The notes under the pieces were generated by a model, which saw only the letters and a list, made by a program, of their open reading frames with translations, did not search any database and was not told the DNA's origin. Positions 8,301 to 15,290 of a stretch of 38,657 nucleotides of DNA are shown piece after piece. How positions within the stretch are numbered: the first letter of the stretch is position 1; the number at the start of each line of letters is the position of its first letter. A program made the translations under genes and the position numbers. The stretch comes from Candidatus Tabaqchalia intestinavium (lineage in GTDB: Bacteria > Bacillota > Clostridia > Oscillospirales > CAJFTT01), in NCBI GenBank assembly GCA_904420005.1, contig CAJFTT010000028.1:1-38657 (forward strand). The letters run 5' to 3'.

Positions 8301-9801
8301 GCCCACCCTCGAGCCGCGCGCGGCCCAGCGGATGCAGCATGACGCTCACCAGCTCGCGCGCCGTGTTCATCAGCAGCTGGGTGTCGGCATCGAGCGTGAG
8401 GATGAAGGCCGTCTTGCGCAGAAAGCGCAGGTCGCCTTCGTAGGTCTTGATGGACGTCTCCCCGCCGCGGATGAAGTGCGCCAGCTCCAGCATGGCGCCG
8501 CGCTTGCGCTCCCAGCCGGCGTAGCGGCCCTGCGTCTTGCACCAGACGCGGTCGCGCAGGAAGAGGTAAAACCCGCCGCCGTATTTTTCGTTGAGCGCGC
8601 GCACCGCCTTTTTCGCGGCGCGGCGGATGCTTTTGTCCTCCGGCGCGTCGGGCGTGTCCTTTTCCTTGAAATCGGCCAGCAGGCCGAAGGCGAGATTTTC
8701 CGTGCGGTTAGAATGGTAAAACTGCTCCAGCCGGCGCGCAAAATCCTCCACCGCATCGGTGGAGGTGAGCAGCGCCGAGATGACGACCAGTGTGCGCCCT
8801 TCCGGCGGGATGCCGTCGGTCAGGTCGAGACGCGGCATATATTCCGCAGGGGTGACGCGCAGGAAAATGTGATCGAGAACAGGGCGGCAGATCTCCCAAA
8901 ACGGCAGAAACAGCAGCGCCGCCACCAGCCACCAGCCGGAGAGCGCGCCCGTGAGCAGCGTCAGCGCGAGCGGGCACAGCCAGGTCAGCGCCATCCAAAG
9001 TTTGCCGCGCCGGGGGCGCCGGCCGCCCGGCGGGCTTTTGAGCAGGTAATAGCCGATGTGGTCGCTGGGCGCGCCCGTTTCGGCCAGCGCGAGCAGCGCC
9101 TCGGCCGTTTCCTGCTCGCTTTTGTGCATGCGGCGTGCGAGAGCAGCCACCTCCGCGCGGTACAGGGCGCGGCTTTTCTCCTCCATTTTGGGGTAAACGC
9201 CCGCCGGGTCGCGCAGCAGCGTCTGCTCGACGGCGCTGTGCTTCTCGACCAGCTCGTCAAGGCGCAGCACGCCAAGGAAGCGCAGCGACGTCACGGCGCC
9301 CGCGATCAGATCCTCCTGATAGTCGGCGGGGTCGGTCGCGCGGCTGGCGGCGAGGATGAGCGCGCCGCGCAGCATCGGCAGCAGCAGCTCGAATTCCCGG
9401 CTTGAGAGAGCGCGCGCCGTCTGCACCTCCTCCAGCGCCGCGTCGAGCGCCTCGGTCGTCACCCGGGCGCGCTCCTGCTCGACGAGCGCCCGGCACAGCA
9501 GCCAGACCGCCGGCCGGCCGTCGAGCGCCGGGGCGGGCCGGGCGCGGCGCAGCTCGCGCAGCAGGCTGTGCCCCTCTCGCTCGAGAATATAGAAATTGTC
9601 GCACAGCCATTCCAGCACGACGCTGCGTCCATCGCGGGCGGCCAGCGCAGCGTGATACCGCCGGCGCAGCAGCCCCAGCGCGGCGCGCACTTCCCCCGCC
9701 ACGCCGGAAAGGCGCGCCACGCGGCCGTCCTCCGGCGCGCGCATGCGGTCAAGCAGCGCCTGCATGGTGGTTTGTTCCCTGTTTGCAGCCTGTTTCGTCA
9801 T
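2374..9801 (-). CDS. Cyclic beta-glucan synthase-like protein (GT84 + glycoamylase-like + GH94)
   Basis: A 2475-residue membrane protein with the layout of NdvB/Cgs cyclic beta-1,2-glucan synthases, which polymerise and cyclise glucan from UDP-glucose. Residues 1-260 are a soluble head; hydrophobic segments lie near 265-310. The GT84 glycosyltransferase core has the DxD motif D471-A-D473 and the LHRWARGD motif, followed by more membrane segments. A glycoamylase-like domain follows (WTGTMFEYFMPP, GISESAFYGFD). Two GH94 N-terminal-like beta regions precede a GH94 catalytic barrel with CDWNDG (D2166, D2169), where the phosphorylase general acid is expected. It is somewhat shorter than the roughly 2800-residue proteobacterial enzymes. 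ATG 9801 is preceded by a GGGGAT-like site; a Met 12 codons further in is possible. Whether the product is cyclic 1,2-glucan or another beta-glucan cannot be told. It stands alone; base composition matches the neighbours. Confidence 0.85.
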   Translation of the reverse strand: MTKQAANREQTTMQALLDRMRAPEDGRVARLSGVAGEVRAALGLLRRRYHAALAARDGRSVVLEWLCDNFYILEREGHSLLRELRRARPAPALDGRPAVWLLCRALVEQERARVTTEALDAALEEVQTARALSSREFELLLPMLRGALILAASRATDPADYQEDLIAGAVTSLRFLGVLRLDELVEKHSAVEQTLLRDPAGVYPKMEEKSRALYRAEVAALARRMHKSEQETAEALLALAETGAPSDHIGYYLLKSPPGGRRPRRGKLWMALTWLCPLALTLLTGALSGWWLVAALLFLPFWEICRPVLDHIFLRVTPAEYMPRLDLTDGIPPEGRTLVVISALLTSTDAVEDFARRLEQFYHSNRTENLAFGLLADFKEKDTPDAPEDKSIRRAAKKAVRALNEKYGGGFYLFLRDRVWCKTQGRYAGWERKRGAMLELAHFIRGGETSIKTYEGDLRFLRKTAFILTLDADTQLLMNTARELVSVMLHPLGRARLEGGRVVAGHAILAPRMGVDLASYGKTAFSRIMAGKGGISVYDAAVGDIYQDLFDEGIFAGKGLIDLDAFTAVMEGAFPEERILSHDILEGNLLRAGYVSDVELCDGYPSNLPAYLSRLHRWARGDIQNAKYIFDRWQSAVSRYKLFDNVRRVVTPPVSLLLIALSLLLPLGQAALLAGVAAVSFFAGDLFAGLRELVTGGPKMLMSKYHNKVMSNVSAAFARCFVTLAIAAQNALTLADAAWRAVWRQLTGKKLLEWATAAEGERRRVSSANALFRAFWPSIVYAGLMLALPSRNFLALPLAALWLLLPILAFLWGRPARRAEPKLSEDMREELLSYASAMWHFFEDTAGEDDNFLPPDNLEESPVQRVAHRTSPTNIGLLLLSTLAARDLKLIDTEQMTERLLHTVTSVEKLKKWNGNLYNWYDTRTLKPLSPAYISSVDSGNFVCCLVALREGIREYYSEDARLWTLGDRLEALIGQTQISAFYNKRRHLMHIGFDMVTGEMSTSYYDLLMSEALLTVYFAIATRQTDKRLFAALGRMLAREKGYRGPVSWTGTMFEYFMPPLLLPVYDGSLLSEALKFALFCQKRRAARAGVPWGISESAFYGFDSQLNYQYKAHGVQKLALHRGMDAELVVSPYSTFLALPFDRLGAIKNLHRLRELGMTGRYGFYEAADFTARRTGGGVAVVKSYMSHHVGMSLVAVANTLLGDLFPRRFLKNSSMNSAVELLMEKIPSGAVVFDDVRTASPPEKPGRAAMERAEYDEITPLSPRAHVLTNGDYTLTLSDCGAAHSAWREADVTRRTDDLLRDPAGFYAFVRHGGTLLSATHAPFYKDGYNHQAEFSAEEASFFAHKPSLDVCLRACVHGKVSGEARQVIVKNLTGRRQQATVLIYFEPVLQKDADFSAHRAFSKLFVSSARPSSSCVTFSRRPRGEEEPMALAVCWDAEEAVEMETRKEQVLSRPQGVHSLPGAFDRNFSGGVGAVLDPCFAFKCRVTLPPRSQRAVTFYLAVGSFAAEAQSRAVEMRSRGYAAALASAKQAAKNLANLSMTDEMENTVASIMLPYLTYPKQPVKESVEALGKNRAGVAALWSVGISGDLPVVLAELPTAEERAKIRSFLRIHRALQLRGVRFDLVFSFREGGEYTRPIARAIREVAQEEGMDYLLGVKGGVYCVDVSLHAEMDTLLRAVAAYVAPPMMLRITPPGKKYTPAERLPAAPTACTLPEDALTIPGRAALEGGRVLIPHTEPEPRMPWCHVLANAAFGTLVSDRSLGFTWALSSRENKLTPWSNDPLLDNQGEMLLASIGGKIYNLLANAAAEFTPGAAVYRSEAGGIAFRIRVEVCGRYPAKRVAVTAETQTPQEIHLAYYAEPVLGVTRRAARHVWFETQDGALLAKNNWNTEYPGWMLLASDREDAVPAVSRGAFLAGHWRQEGLACSVDPCMALSVELTAGAPSPAGVTFFLGFSRSRAGALRLVSHLRARREPYAIPGFEAGALTVETPDRRLNLMINTWLPWQTLACRVRARAAFYQCGGAWGFRDQLQDVCALLLHSPRVARQHIVRAAARQFAEGDVLHWWHEVPGQPPRGVRTRCSDDLLWLPYAAARYVEVTGDESLLDAEAFYLEGDTLGDGEGEKYMTTRRSALREPVFRHCLRAIACANKLGEHGLPLIGTCDWNDGFSAVGDRGRGESVWLAMFYALVLDAFAPLCDKREPGEAEKLRQRAAALREAVDRVAWDGEWYLRAFTDDGQPMGGHEAEEGRIDCLPQSFAVLCGMPDGTRVAAALDAAQRELVDDSLGIIRLFTPAYQHAAINPGYIRSYLPGIRENGGQYTHGAIWLAVAMARAGRTEEAWRLARMLDPLHHAMTAEDAARYAIEPYYIAADIYSNLSCAGRGGWSLYTGAAGWYFRLLTEELLGLRCRGDRLLLAPLLPQDWQEVAARLRRGGGEVRLAIRRTGRAALTVDGQPAEWVPLDGRDHEVVCEVI

Positions 9802-10083
9802 CCGTCATCCCCGTCCAAATGCGCCGGCCCGCAGCCGGTTTCGTTCTGTTTTTGACCGCGCGCCGCCCGGCATTGTTGATCCGTTTCGGCGGCGCAGTCC
9901 GATTCCCTGGTATTTTCTCCCGCAAATTCCGATTCATGCATCGGCCGCATCCACATCTGCCGCCTACACGAAAAAAGCCCTGCGACACGCCCGTGCAATT
10001 TTCACACAGCGGCGGCGCGCGCCGCTTGGCACTATGCCACAGTATCTTCATTTTTTTAGCAAAAACTTTGGCAATCTGCCTAC

Positions 10084-10101
10084 TTGACAAATTTCGCACA
10101 A
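10084..10101 (+). promoter_or_regulatory. Candidate Rex operator overlapping the -35 box
   Basis: TTGACAAATTTCGCACAA is 18 bp long with TTG at the left end and CAA at the right end, as in Rex operators (consensus TTGTTAA-N4-TTAACAA). The inner positions match only partly. It covers the -35 box and part of the spacer of the adh promoter, where bound Rex would block polymerase. A rex gene lies 1.5 kb downstream. Confidence 0.4.
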
Positions 10102-10111
10102 TGGATATAAT
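10084..10111 (+). promoter_or_regulatory. Consensus sigma-A promoter of the iron alcohol dehydrogenase
   Basis: TTGACA (10084-10089) and TATAAT (10106-10111), both perfect consensus, are 16 bp apart. The resulting leader of about 180 nt contains no other gene. An unmodulated promoter this strong would be surprising for a fermentative dehydrogenase, which supports the overlapping operator-like sequences. Confidence 0.85.
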
Positions 10112-10121
10112 TATATCGATA

Positions 10122-10139
10122 AATGAATATCGATTCATT
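10122..10139. promoter_or_regulatory. Operator-like inverted repeat just after the adh -10 box
   Basis: AATGAAT-ATCG-ATTCATT has perfect 7-bp arms and begins 11 bp after TATAAT, near the expected transcription start. ATCGAT also occurs twice (10115-10120 and 10129-10134). The position suits a roadblock-type repressor; the protein that would bind is unknown. The rest of 9802-10083, between divergent genes, shows no recognisable element. Confidence 0.35.
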
Positions 10140-10294
10140 CACTGCCTTACAGCAGCGTATCCACGCGTTTCCCGGTGGGAATACGAACAAGCAGGCCGGC
10201 GAAACAGCCAATCGGTTCATGCGCGGCGGCCCGTACCGGCGAGCAGGTCGCCGCTCGCATAAGATTCAGATTGCCGGAGAAAGGATGTTGTTTT

Positions 10295-11470
10295 ATGGCA
10301 CGTTTCACATTACCCCGCGACATTTACTACGGCAGGGACTCCCTGGCGGAGCTGAAAAACTTGGAGGGCAAGCGCGCGATCGTCGTGGTCGGCGGCGGCT
10401 CGATGAAGCGGTTCGGCTTCCTGGATAAGGCCGTTGGATATTTGAAAGAGGCCGGCATGGAAGTGCAGCTGTTTGAGAACGTCGAGCCGGACCCGTCGGT
10501 GGAGACGGTTATGCGCGGCGCGGCCGCGATGCGCGAGTTCGAGCCGGACTGGATCGTCGCGATGGGCGGCGGCTCCCCGATCGACGCGGCCAAGGCCATG
10601 TGGGTGTTCTATGAATATCCCGACACCTCGTTTGAGGACCTGATCACCCCCTTCTCCTTCCCCAAGCTGCGCCAGAAAGCGCATTTCGCGGCGATTCCGT
10701 CTACGTCGGGCACCGCGACGGAGGTGACGGCTTTCTCCGTCATCACCGACTATCAAAAGGGTATCAAATACCCGTTGGCGGACTTCAACATCACGCCGGA
10801 TATCGCCATCGTCGACCCGGTCATCGCGGAGACCATGCCGCCCAAGCTCACGGCCCACACCGGTATGGATGCCCTGACCCACGCGATTGAAGCCTATGTC
10901 AGCACCGCGCATTCGGCCTTCACCGATCCGCTTGCGCTGGGCGCCATCCGCATGGTGTTCGATCATCTGCCTGATTCCTTCCGCGGCGAAAAGGCCGCCC
11001 GCGAGCATATGCACTATGCGCAGTGTCTGGCCGGCATGGCCTTCTCCAACGCGCTGCTGGGCATCGTGCACTCCATGGCGCACAAGACGGGCGCCGCCTT
11101 CTCCACAGGCCATATCCCGCATGGCTGCGCCAACGCGATCTATCTGCCCTATGTCATTCGCTATAACGCGAAGAACGCGATGGCTCGCTACGCCGACATC
11201 GCGCGCGACGCCGGCCTGACGGGCGCGAGCGACGAGGAGCTCATGGAGAAGCTGCGCGCCAAGATCCGCGACTATAACGTCACGCTCGGCATCCCCGCTT
11301 CGCTGAAGGAATTCGGCGTCGACGAGAAGGAATTCCTCGAGAAGGTCGACTCCATCGCAGAGCTCGCGGTGGGCGACGCCTGCACCGGCTCCAACCCGCG
11401 CCCGGTCACGGTCGAGGACATGAAGAAGCTGCTGCACTGCGTCTATTACGGCACCGAAGTGAATTTCTGA
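10295..11470 (+). CDS. Iron-containing alcohol dehydrogenase
   Basis: A 391-residue group III alcohol dehydrogenase, cytoplasmic, interconverting aldehyde plus NAD(P)H and alcohol. The N-terminal dinucleotide-binding half has GGGS and MGGGSPIDAAKAM. The helical half carries the metal ligands D192 and H196 (GMDALTHAIEAYVS), H263 (HSMAHKTG) and H276 (IPHGCAN). The sequence closely resembles the C-terminal half of the AdhE encoded at 12425, including the PDPSVETxMRG segment, so it may be a stand-alone duplicate of that domain. ATG 10295 has GGAGAAAGGA just upstream; an earlier in-frame ATG at 10175 would add 40 residues foreign to the family. It is first in the adh-rex-adhE cluster and probably under Rex control. 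The alcohol substrate (ethanol, butanol or a diol) cannot be decided from sequence. Confidence 0.9.
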   Translation: MARFTLPRDIYYGRDSLAELKNLEGKRAIVVVGGGSMKRFGFLDKAVGYLKEAGMEVQLFENVEPDPSVETVMRGAAAMREFEPDWIVAMGGGSPIDAAKAMWVFYEYPDTSFEDLITPFSFPKLRQKAHFAAIPSTSGTATEVTAFSVITDYQKGIKYPLADFNITPDIAIVDPVIAETMPPKLTAHTGMDALTHAIEAYVSTAHSAFTDPLALGAIRMVFDHLPDSFRGEKAAREHMHYAQCLAGMAFSNALLGIVHSMAHKTGAAFSTGHIPHGCANAIYLPYVIRYNAKNAMARYADIARDAGLTGASDEELMEKLRAKIRDYNVTLGIPASLKEFGVDEKEFLEKVDSIAELAVGDACTGSNPRPVTVEDMKKLLHCVYYGTEVNF

Positions 11471-11496
11471 GCATCCTGTTTCGACCCATACGCTGC

Positions 11497-11534
11497 GGCC
11501 GCCGGGGAACGGTACCCCCGCTTCCCCGACGGCC
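11497..11534 (+). terminator. Hairpin between adh and rex
   Basis: GGCCG-C-CGGGGAA (11497-11509) pairs with TTCCCCG-A-CGGCC (11522-11534), 12 bp with one mismatch and a 12-nt loop. There is no T-run, so it may attenuate, or protect the upstream mRNA, rather than fully terminate. No separate rex promoter was recognised in this 102-bp gap. Confidence 0.4.
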
Positions 11535-11572
11535 ACGCGTCTGTCCGGGCATCAAGAGAAAGGCGGGCCGCC

Positions 11573-12229
11573 ATGTCCAACACGCCCATTTCGCAACAGA
11601 CGCTGCGCCGTCTGCCCATGTACTTAAGTTTTCTCAAATCCCTGCCGGCGGAGCCTGCCAACGTTTCCGCGACTTTCATCGCGCAGCAGCTGGGCCTGCA
11701 TCAGGTGCAGGTGCGCAAGGACCTCGCATCCGTCAGCTCCGGCGGGCGGCCCAAAACGGGCTACATCGCCAAGGAGCTCATTGCGGACATCGAGCGGTTC
11801 CTCGGCTATGACGACGCGGCCAGCGCCGTGCTGGTGGGCGTTGGTCATCTGGGCCGCGCGCTGCTGTCCTATGAGGGTTTTCACGGTTATGGCCTGAATA
11901 TCGTCGCGGCGTTCGACGCGGACCGGCGGCTGGTGGACACCAAGATCGCTGGGAAAACGGTCTTCTCCATGGAGCGCCTGCCCGACCTGTGCGATCGGTT
12001 AAAGGCGCATATCGGCATCATCACGGTGCCGGCTGAAGCCGCGCAGGCGGTGTGCGACCGCCTGGTGGAAAGCGGCGTGCTGGCCATCTGGAATTTCGCG
12101 CCGGTGCACCTGACCGTCCCCGCGCATATCCTCGTGCAAAACGAGAACATGGCCGCCTCGCTCGCGGTGCTCTCCAATCATCTCCGCGAACGGCTGGAGG
12201 AGCTTCCTCCCTGCCGGGAAACCGGCTGA
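11573..12229 (+). CDS. rex: Redox-sensing transcriptional repressor Rex
   Basis: A 218-residue protein with the full Rex pattern. An N-terminal winged helix (residues 1-80) contains the hallmark HQVQVRKDLASVSSGGRPKTGY-like segment. A Rossmann domain follows with VGVGHLGRALLSY near residue 90 and a C-terminal NFAPVHLTVP motif. Rex homodimers bind operators when NADH/NAD+ is low and release them when NADH accumulates, turning on fermentative and hydrogen-producing genes. The gene sits between two alcohol dehydrogenase genes and 3 kb upstream of the hydrogenase genes, all classic Rex targets. ATG 11573 follows a GAGAAAGGCGG ribosome-binding site. It may be co-transcribed with adh. Confidence 0.95.
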   Translation: MSNTPISQQTLRRLPMYLSFLKSLPAEPANVSATFIAQQLGLHQVQVRKDLASVSSGGRPKTGYIAKELIADIERFLGYDDAASAVLVGVGHLGRALLSYEGFHGYGLNIVAAFDADRRLVDTKIAGKTVFSMERLPDLCDRLKAHIGIITVPAEAAQAVCDRLVESGVLAIWNFAPVHLTVPAHILVQNENMAASLAVLSNHLRERLEELPPCRETG

Positions 12230-12276
12230 TGCCCCCCCGCGCTGTGCCGCGCGCCCCGAAAGAATCGAGGTTGCGA

Positions 12277-12305
12277 TTGACAGGCCGGGCCGGACACGGT
12301 ATAGT
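12277..12305 (+). promoter_or_regulatory. Sigma-A promoter of adhE
   Basis: TTGACA (12277-12282) and TATAGT (12300-12305) are 17 bp apart, 120 bp before the adhE start. The GC-rich spacer lacks an 18-bp TTG...CAA Rex-type palindrome, so Rex control here is not visible by eye. Confidence 0.7.
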
Positions 12306-12424
12306 ATAGGCAGAAGACTTTTCCCCGGTCAATTTTAACGCGCATTCTCCGGCTGCGGACGGCCCGCCGCCCGCCCGGTTGATGTAAAATAAAAGACCTA
12401 AACTGAATGAGGAGGATCCCACGC

Positions 12425-15025
12425 ATGAAAAACGAGAATACCCCCCAGGCGGTCGACGTCAACGAAATGATTGACAAGCTGGTCGCCAACGCGCAGGAAG
12501 CGCTCAAGCAGTACATGACCATGACGCAGGAGCAGATCGACGCGATCGTTCATGCCATGACGCTTGCCGGACTCGACAAGCATATGTACCTGGCGAAGAT
12601 CGCCTATGAGGAGACTCGCCGCGGCGTGATGGAAGACAAGGTCATCAAGAACATCTTCGCCACCGAGTACATCTACCACGACATCAAAAAGCAAAAGACC
12701 GTCGGCATCATCGACGAGAACGACATGGAAGGCTATGTCGAGGTCGCGGAGCCGGTGGGCGTCGTGGCGGGCGTCACCCCGGTGACCAACCCCACTTCCA
12801 CCACGATGTTCAAGTCTCTGATCTGCACCAAGACCCGCAACCCGATCATCTTCGGCTTCCATCCCTCGGCGCAGAAGTGCTCCGTGGAGGCGGCCCGCAT
12901 CCTCAAGGAAGCCGCCATCAAGGCTGGCGCGCCGGAGCACTGCATCCAGTGGATCGAGACGCCGTCCATTCAGGCGACCAATGCGCTGATGAATCATCCG
13001 GGCGTTTCCCTCATTCTCGCCACCGGCGGCTCGGGCATGGTCAAGGCGGCCTACAGCTGCGGCAAACCGGCCCTGGGCGTCGGCCCCGGCAACGTGCCGT
13101 GCTACATCAACAAGGACGTCGATCTCGGCCGCGCCTGCACCGACCTGATCATCTCCAAGACGTTCGATAACGGCATGATCTGCGCCTCCGAGCAGGCGGT
13201 CATCGTGGATAAGGATATCCAGGCCGGCTTTGAGGACTACATGAAGAAGAACAACTGCTACTTCCTCAACAAGGAAGAGACCGAGCTGGTGACCAAATAC
13301 GTCATCAACACGGAGAAAATGGCGGTCAACCCGGCCGTCGTCGGCCAGCCGGCGGCGGAGATCGCGAAAGCCGCGGGCGTCACCGTGCCCGAAGGCACCA
13401 AGATCCTCATCGCCAAGCTGCCCAAGCCCTCGCGCGAGTATCCGCTGTCCCTGGAGAAGCTCTCCCCGGTGCTGGCGTATTTCGTGGTCAAAGACGAGAA
13501 GCAGGGCTTTGAATACGCCAAGACGATGCTGGAGCTGGGCGGCCTGGGCCACTCCGCCGTCATTCACTCGGACGACGAAGCGCTGTGCGTCAAATATGGC
13601 GAAGAGATGAAGGTCGGCCGTATCATCGTCAATTCTCCGTCTTCCCAGGGCGCCATCGGCGACATTTATAACACCAATACCCCGTCCCTCACGCTGGGCT
13701 GCGGCTCCTTCGGACACAACTCGACGACCTCCAACGTCTCGAGCGTCAACCTCATCAACAAGAAGCGCATCGCCAAGAGGAGGGTCAACATGCAGTGGTT
13801 TAAGATTCCGCCGAAGATCTATTTTGAGAAGGATTCCGTGCAGTACCTCAAGGTGATGCCCAACATTTCGCGCGCCTTCATTGTCACCGACCCGACGATG
13901 GTCAAGTTCGGCTATGTCGACAAGGTGCTGTATTATCTCCGCAAGCGTCAGGAATACTGCCACTGCGAGATCTTCTCCGAGGTGGAGCCTGATCCGTCGG
14001 TCGAGACGATCATGCGCGGCGTGCGCGCCATGAACAGCTTCCAGCCGGACGTCATCATCGCGCTGGGCGGCGGCTCCGCGATGGACGCGGCCAAGGGTAT
14101 GTGGCTGTTCTTTGAGAATCCCGACACGTCCTTCGACGGCCTGCGCCTGAAGTTCATCGACATCCGCAAGCGCGCCTTCCATTTCCCCAACCTCGGCAAG
14201 AAGGCGCAGATGGTCTGCATCCCGACGACCTCCGGCACCGGCAGCGAGGTGACGAGCTTCTCGGTCATCACCGACAAGCAGAACGGCAACATCAAGTACC
14301 CGCTGGCCGACTATGAGCTGACGCCGGATGTCGCCATCATCGACCCGCAGTTCGTGGCGACGATGCCGAAGTCCATCACGGCGGATACCGGCCTCGACGT
14401 GCTGACCCACGCGCTGGAAGCCTACGTTTCCATCATGGCGTCCGATTATACCAACGGCCTCGCGATGAAGGCCATCGAGCTGGTGTTCAAGTACCTGCCG
14501 CGCAGCTACGCGAACCCCAACGACGAAGTGGCGCGCGAGAAGATGCACAATGCGTCCTGCATCGCCGGTATGGCCTTCTCCAACGCCTTCCTCGGCATCT
14601 GCCATTCCCTGGCGCATAAGCTGGGCGGCGAGTTCCACATCCCGCACGGCCGCGCCAACGCGGTGCTGCTGCCGTTCGTCATCGAATACAACGCGCAGAA
14701 GCCGACCAAGTTCCCGATCTTCCCGAAATACGGCGAGTATGTGGCGGATTACCGTTACGCGCAGGTGGCGCGCTTCCTCGGTCTGGGCGGCAACACCCAG
14801 GAGGAGCAGGTCAAGGCGCTCATCCAGGCGGTGCGCGACCTGATGAAGCAGGTCAACATCCCCATGAGCATCAAGGACTGCGGCATCGACGAAGCCGAAT
14901 TCATGGCGGCGCTGCCCGGCCTGGCCGAGCGCGCGTTCGAGGATCAGTGCACCACGGCCAACCCGCGGTATCCGCTGGTCACCGAGCTGCAGGAGATCTA
15001 CCGCAGAGCGTACTACGGCAAATAA
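12425..15025 (+). CDS. adhE: Bifunctional acetaldehyde-CoA/alcohol dehydrogenase AdhE
   Basis: 866 residues, the usual AdhE length. The N-terminal aldehyde dehydrogenase half reduces acetyl-CoA to acetaldehyde through C253 (FDNGMICASEQ). After a linker around residues 440-460, the C-terminal iron alcohol dehydrogenase half makes ethanol, with metal ligands D658, H662 (GLDVLTHALEAY), H731 (HSLAHKLGG) and H741 (HIPHGRAN). The reaction regenerates two NAD+ per acetyl-CoA, and AdhE typically assembles into spirosome filaments. ATG 12425 follows AGGAGGA at 12410-12416; the in-frame ATG at 12407 overlaps that site and is rejected. It lies directly downstream of rex, with its own promoter. A long hairpin follows at 15055-15087. 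No truncation or frameshift is seen. Confidence 0.97.
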   Translation: MKNENTPQAVDVNEMIDKLVANAQEALKQYMTMTQEQIDAIVHAMTLAGLDKHMYLAKIAYEETRRGVMEDKVIKNIFATEYIYHDIKKQKTVGIIDENDMEGYVEVAEPVGVVAGVTPVTNPTSTTMFKSLICTKTRNPIIFGFHPSAQKCSVEAARILKEAAIKAGAPEHCIQWIETPSIQATNALMNHPGVSLILATGGSGMVKAAYSCGKPALGVGPGNVPCYINKDVDLGRACTDLIISKTFDNGMICASEQAVIVDKDIQAGFEDYMKKNNCYFLNKEETELVTKYVINTEKMAVNPAVVGQPAAEIAKAAGVTVPEGTKILIAKLPKPSREYPLSLEKLSPVLAYFVVKDEKQGFEYAKTMLELGGLGHSAVIHSDDEALCVKYGEEMKVGRIIVNSPSSQGAIGDIYNTNTPSLTLGCGSFGHNSTTSNVSSVNLINKKRIAKRRVNMQWFKIPPKIYFEKDSVQYLKVMPNISRAFIVTDPTMVKFGYVDKVLYYLRKRQEYCHCEIFSEVEPDPSVETIMRGVRAMNSFQPDVIIALGGGSAMDAAKGMWLFFENPDTSFDGLRLKFIDIRKRAFHFPNLGKKAQMVCIPTTSGTGSEVTSFSVITDKQNGNIKYPLADYELTPDVAIIDPQFVATMPKSITADTGLDVLTHALEAYVSIMASDYTNGLAMKAIELVFKYLPRSYANPNDEVAREKMHNASCIAGMAFSNAFLGICHSLAHKLGGEFHIPHGRANAVLLPFVIEYNAQKPTKFPIFPKYGEYVADYRYAQVARFLGLGGNTQEEQVKALIQAVRDLMKQVNIPMSIKDCGIDEAEFMAALPGLAERAFEDQCTTANPRYPLVTELQEIYRRAYYGK

Positions 15026-15054
15026 AATCCATCGGCACTTTCCCATGGAAAAAT

Positions 15055-15087
15055 GGCAGCGACGGGCAGCTTCTGTCCGCCGCTGCC
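15055..15087 (+). terminator. Hairpin downstream of adhE
   Basis: GGCAGCG-A-CGGGCAG pairs with CTGTCCG-C-CGCTGCC around loop CTT: 14 bp including one G-U pair, and one A/C mismatch. It lies 30 bp after the adhE stop. There is no T-run, so partial read-through to the hydrogenase genes is possible. Confidence 0.45.
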
Positions 15088-15161
15088 GTCGGATCAGGCC
15101 CTGTTTGGCAGGCGCTCCCTTCCTTGGGAATCGTGGGCAGCGGCCGTCGTTTCGTCCGCAC

Positions 15162-15201
15162 CGCGGCGAGCGCCGGAAGGCTTTTTCCGGCGCTCGCCGC
15201 G
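15162..15201. terminator. Perfect 17-bp hairpin before the hydrogenase genes
   Basis: Arms 15162-15178 and 15185-15201 are perfectly complementary, loop GGCTTT. No T-run follows. The same loop sequence occurs in the perfect hairpin at 38570-38601. It may end adhE transcripts or mark and stabilise the 5' end of the hydrogenase operon. No promoter was recognised between here and 15291. Confidence 0.45.
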
Positions 15202-15290
15202 TGGGAGGAAATCCCACCGCAACGTCAGCAACACCATCATAACCGGGGCCGGGCTTCGGCTCCGTCCGCCAGGAGAAAGGGGTTCTCACC

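Noticed and set aside
2740-9405. A 2221-residue open frame on the plus strand opposite the glucan synthase gene
   Set aside because: Its translation is low-complexity and rich in Arg, Gly, Ala, Gln and His, with no domain motifs. It is the antisense shadow of a GC-rich gene whose third-position bias keeps the opposite frame open.
12277-12305. Rex operator at the adhE promoter
   Set aside because: The sequence begins TTGACA but lacks the CAA-ended right half at 18 bp and is GC-rich throughout, so it is not a credible Rex site by eye.
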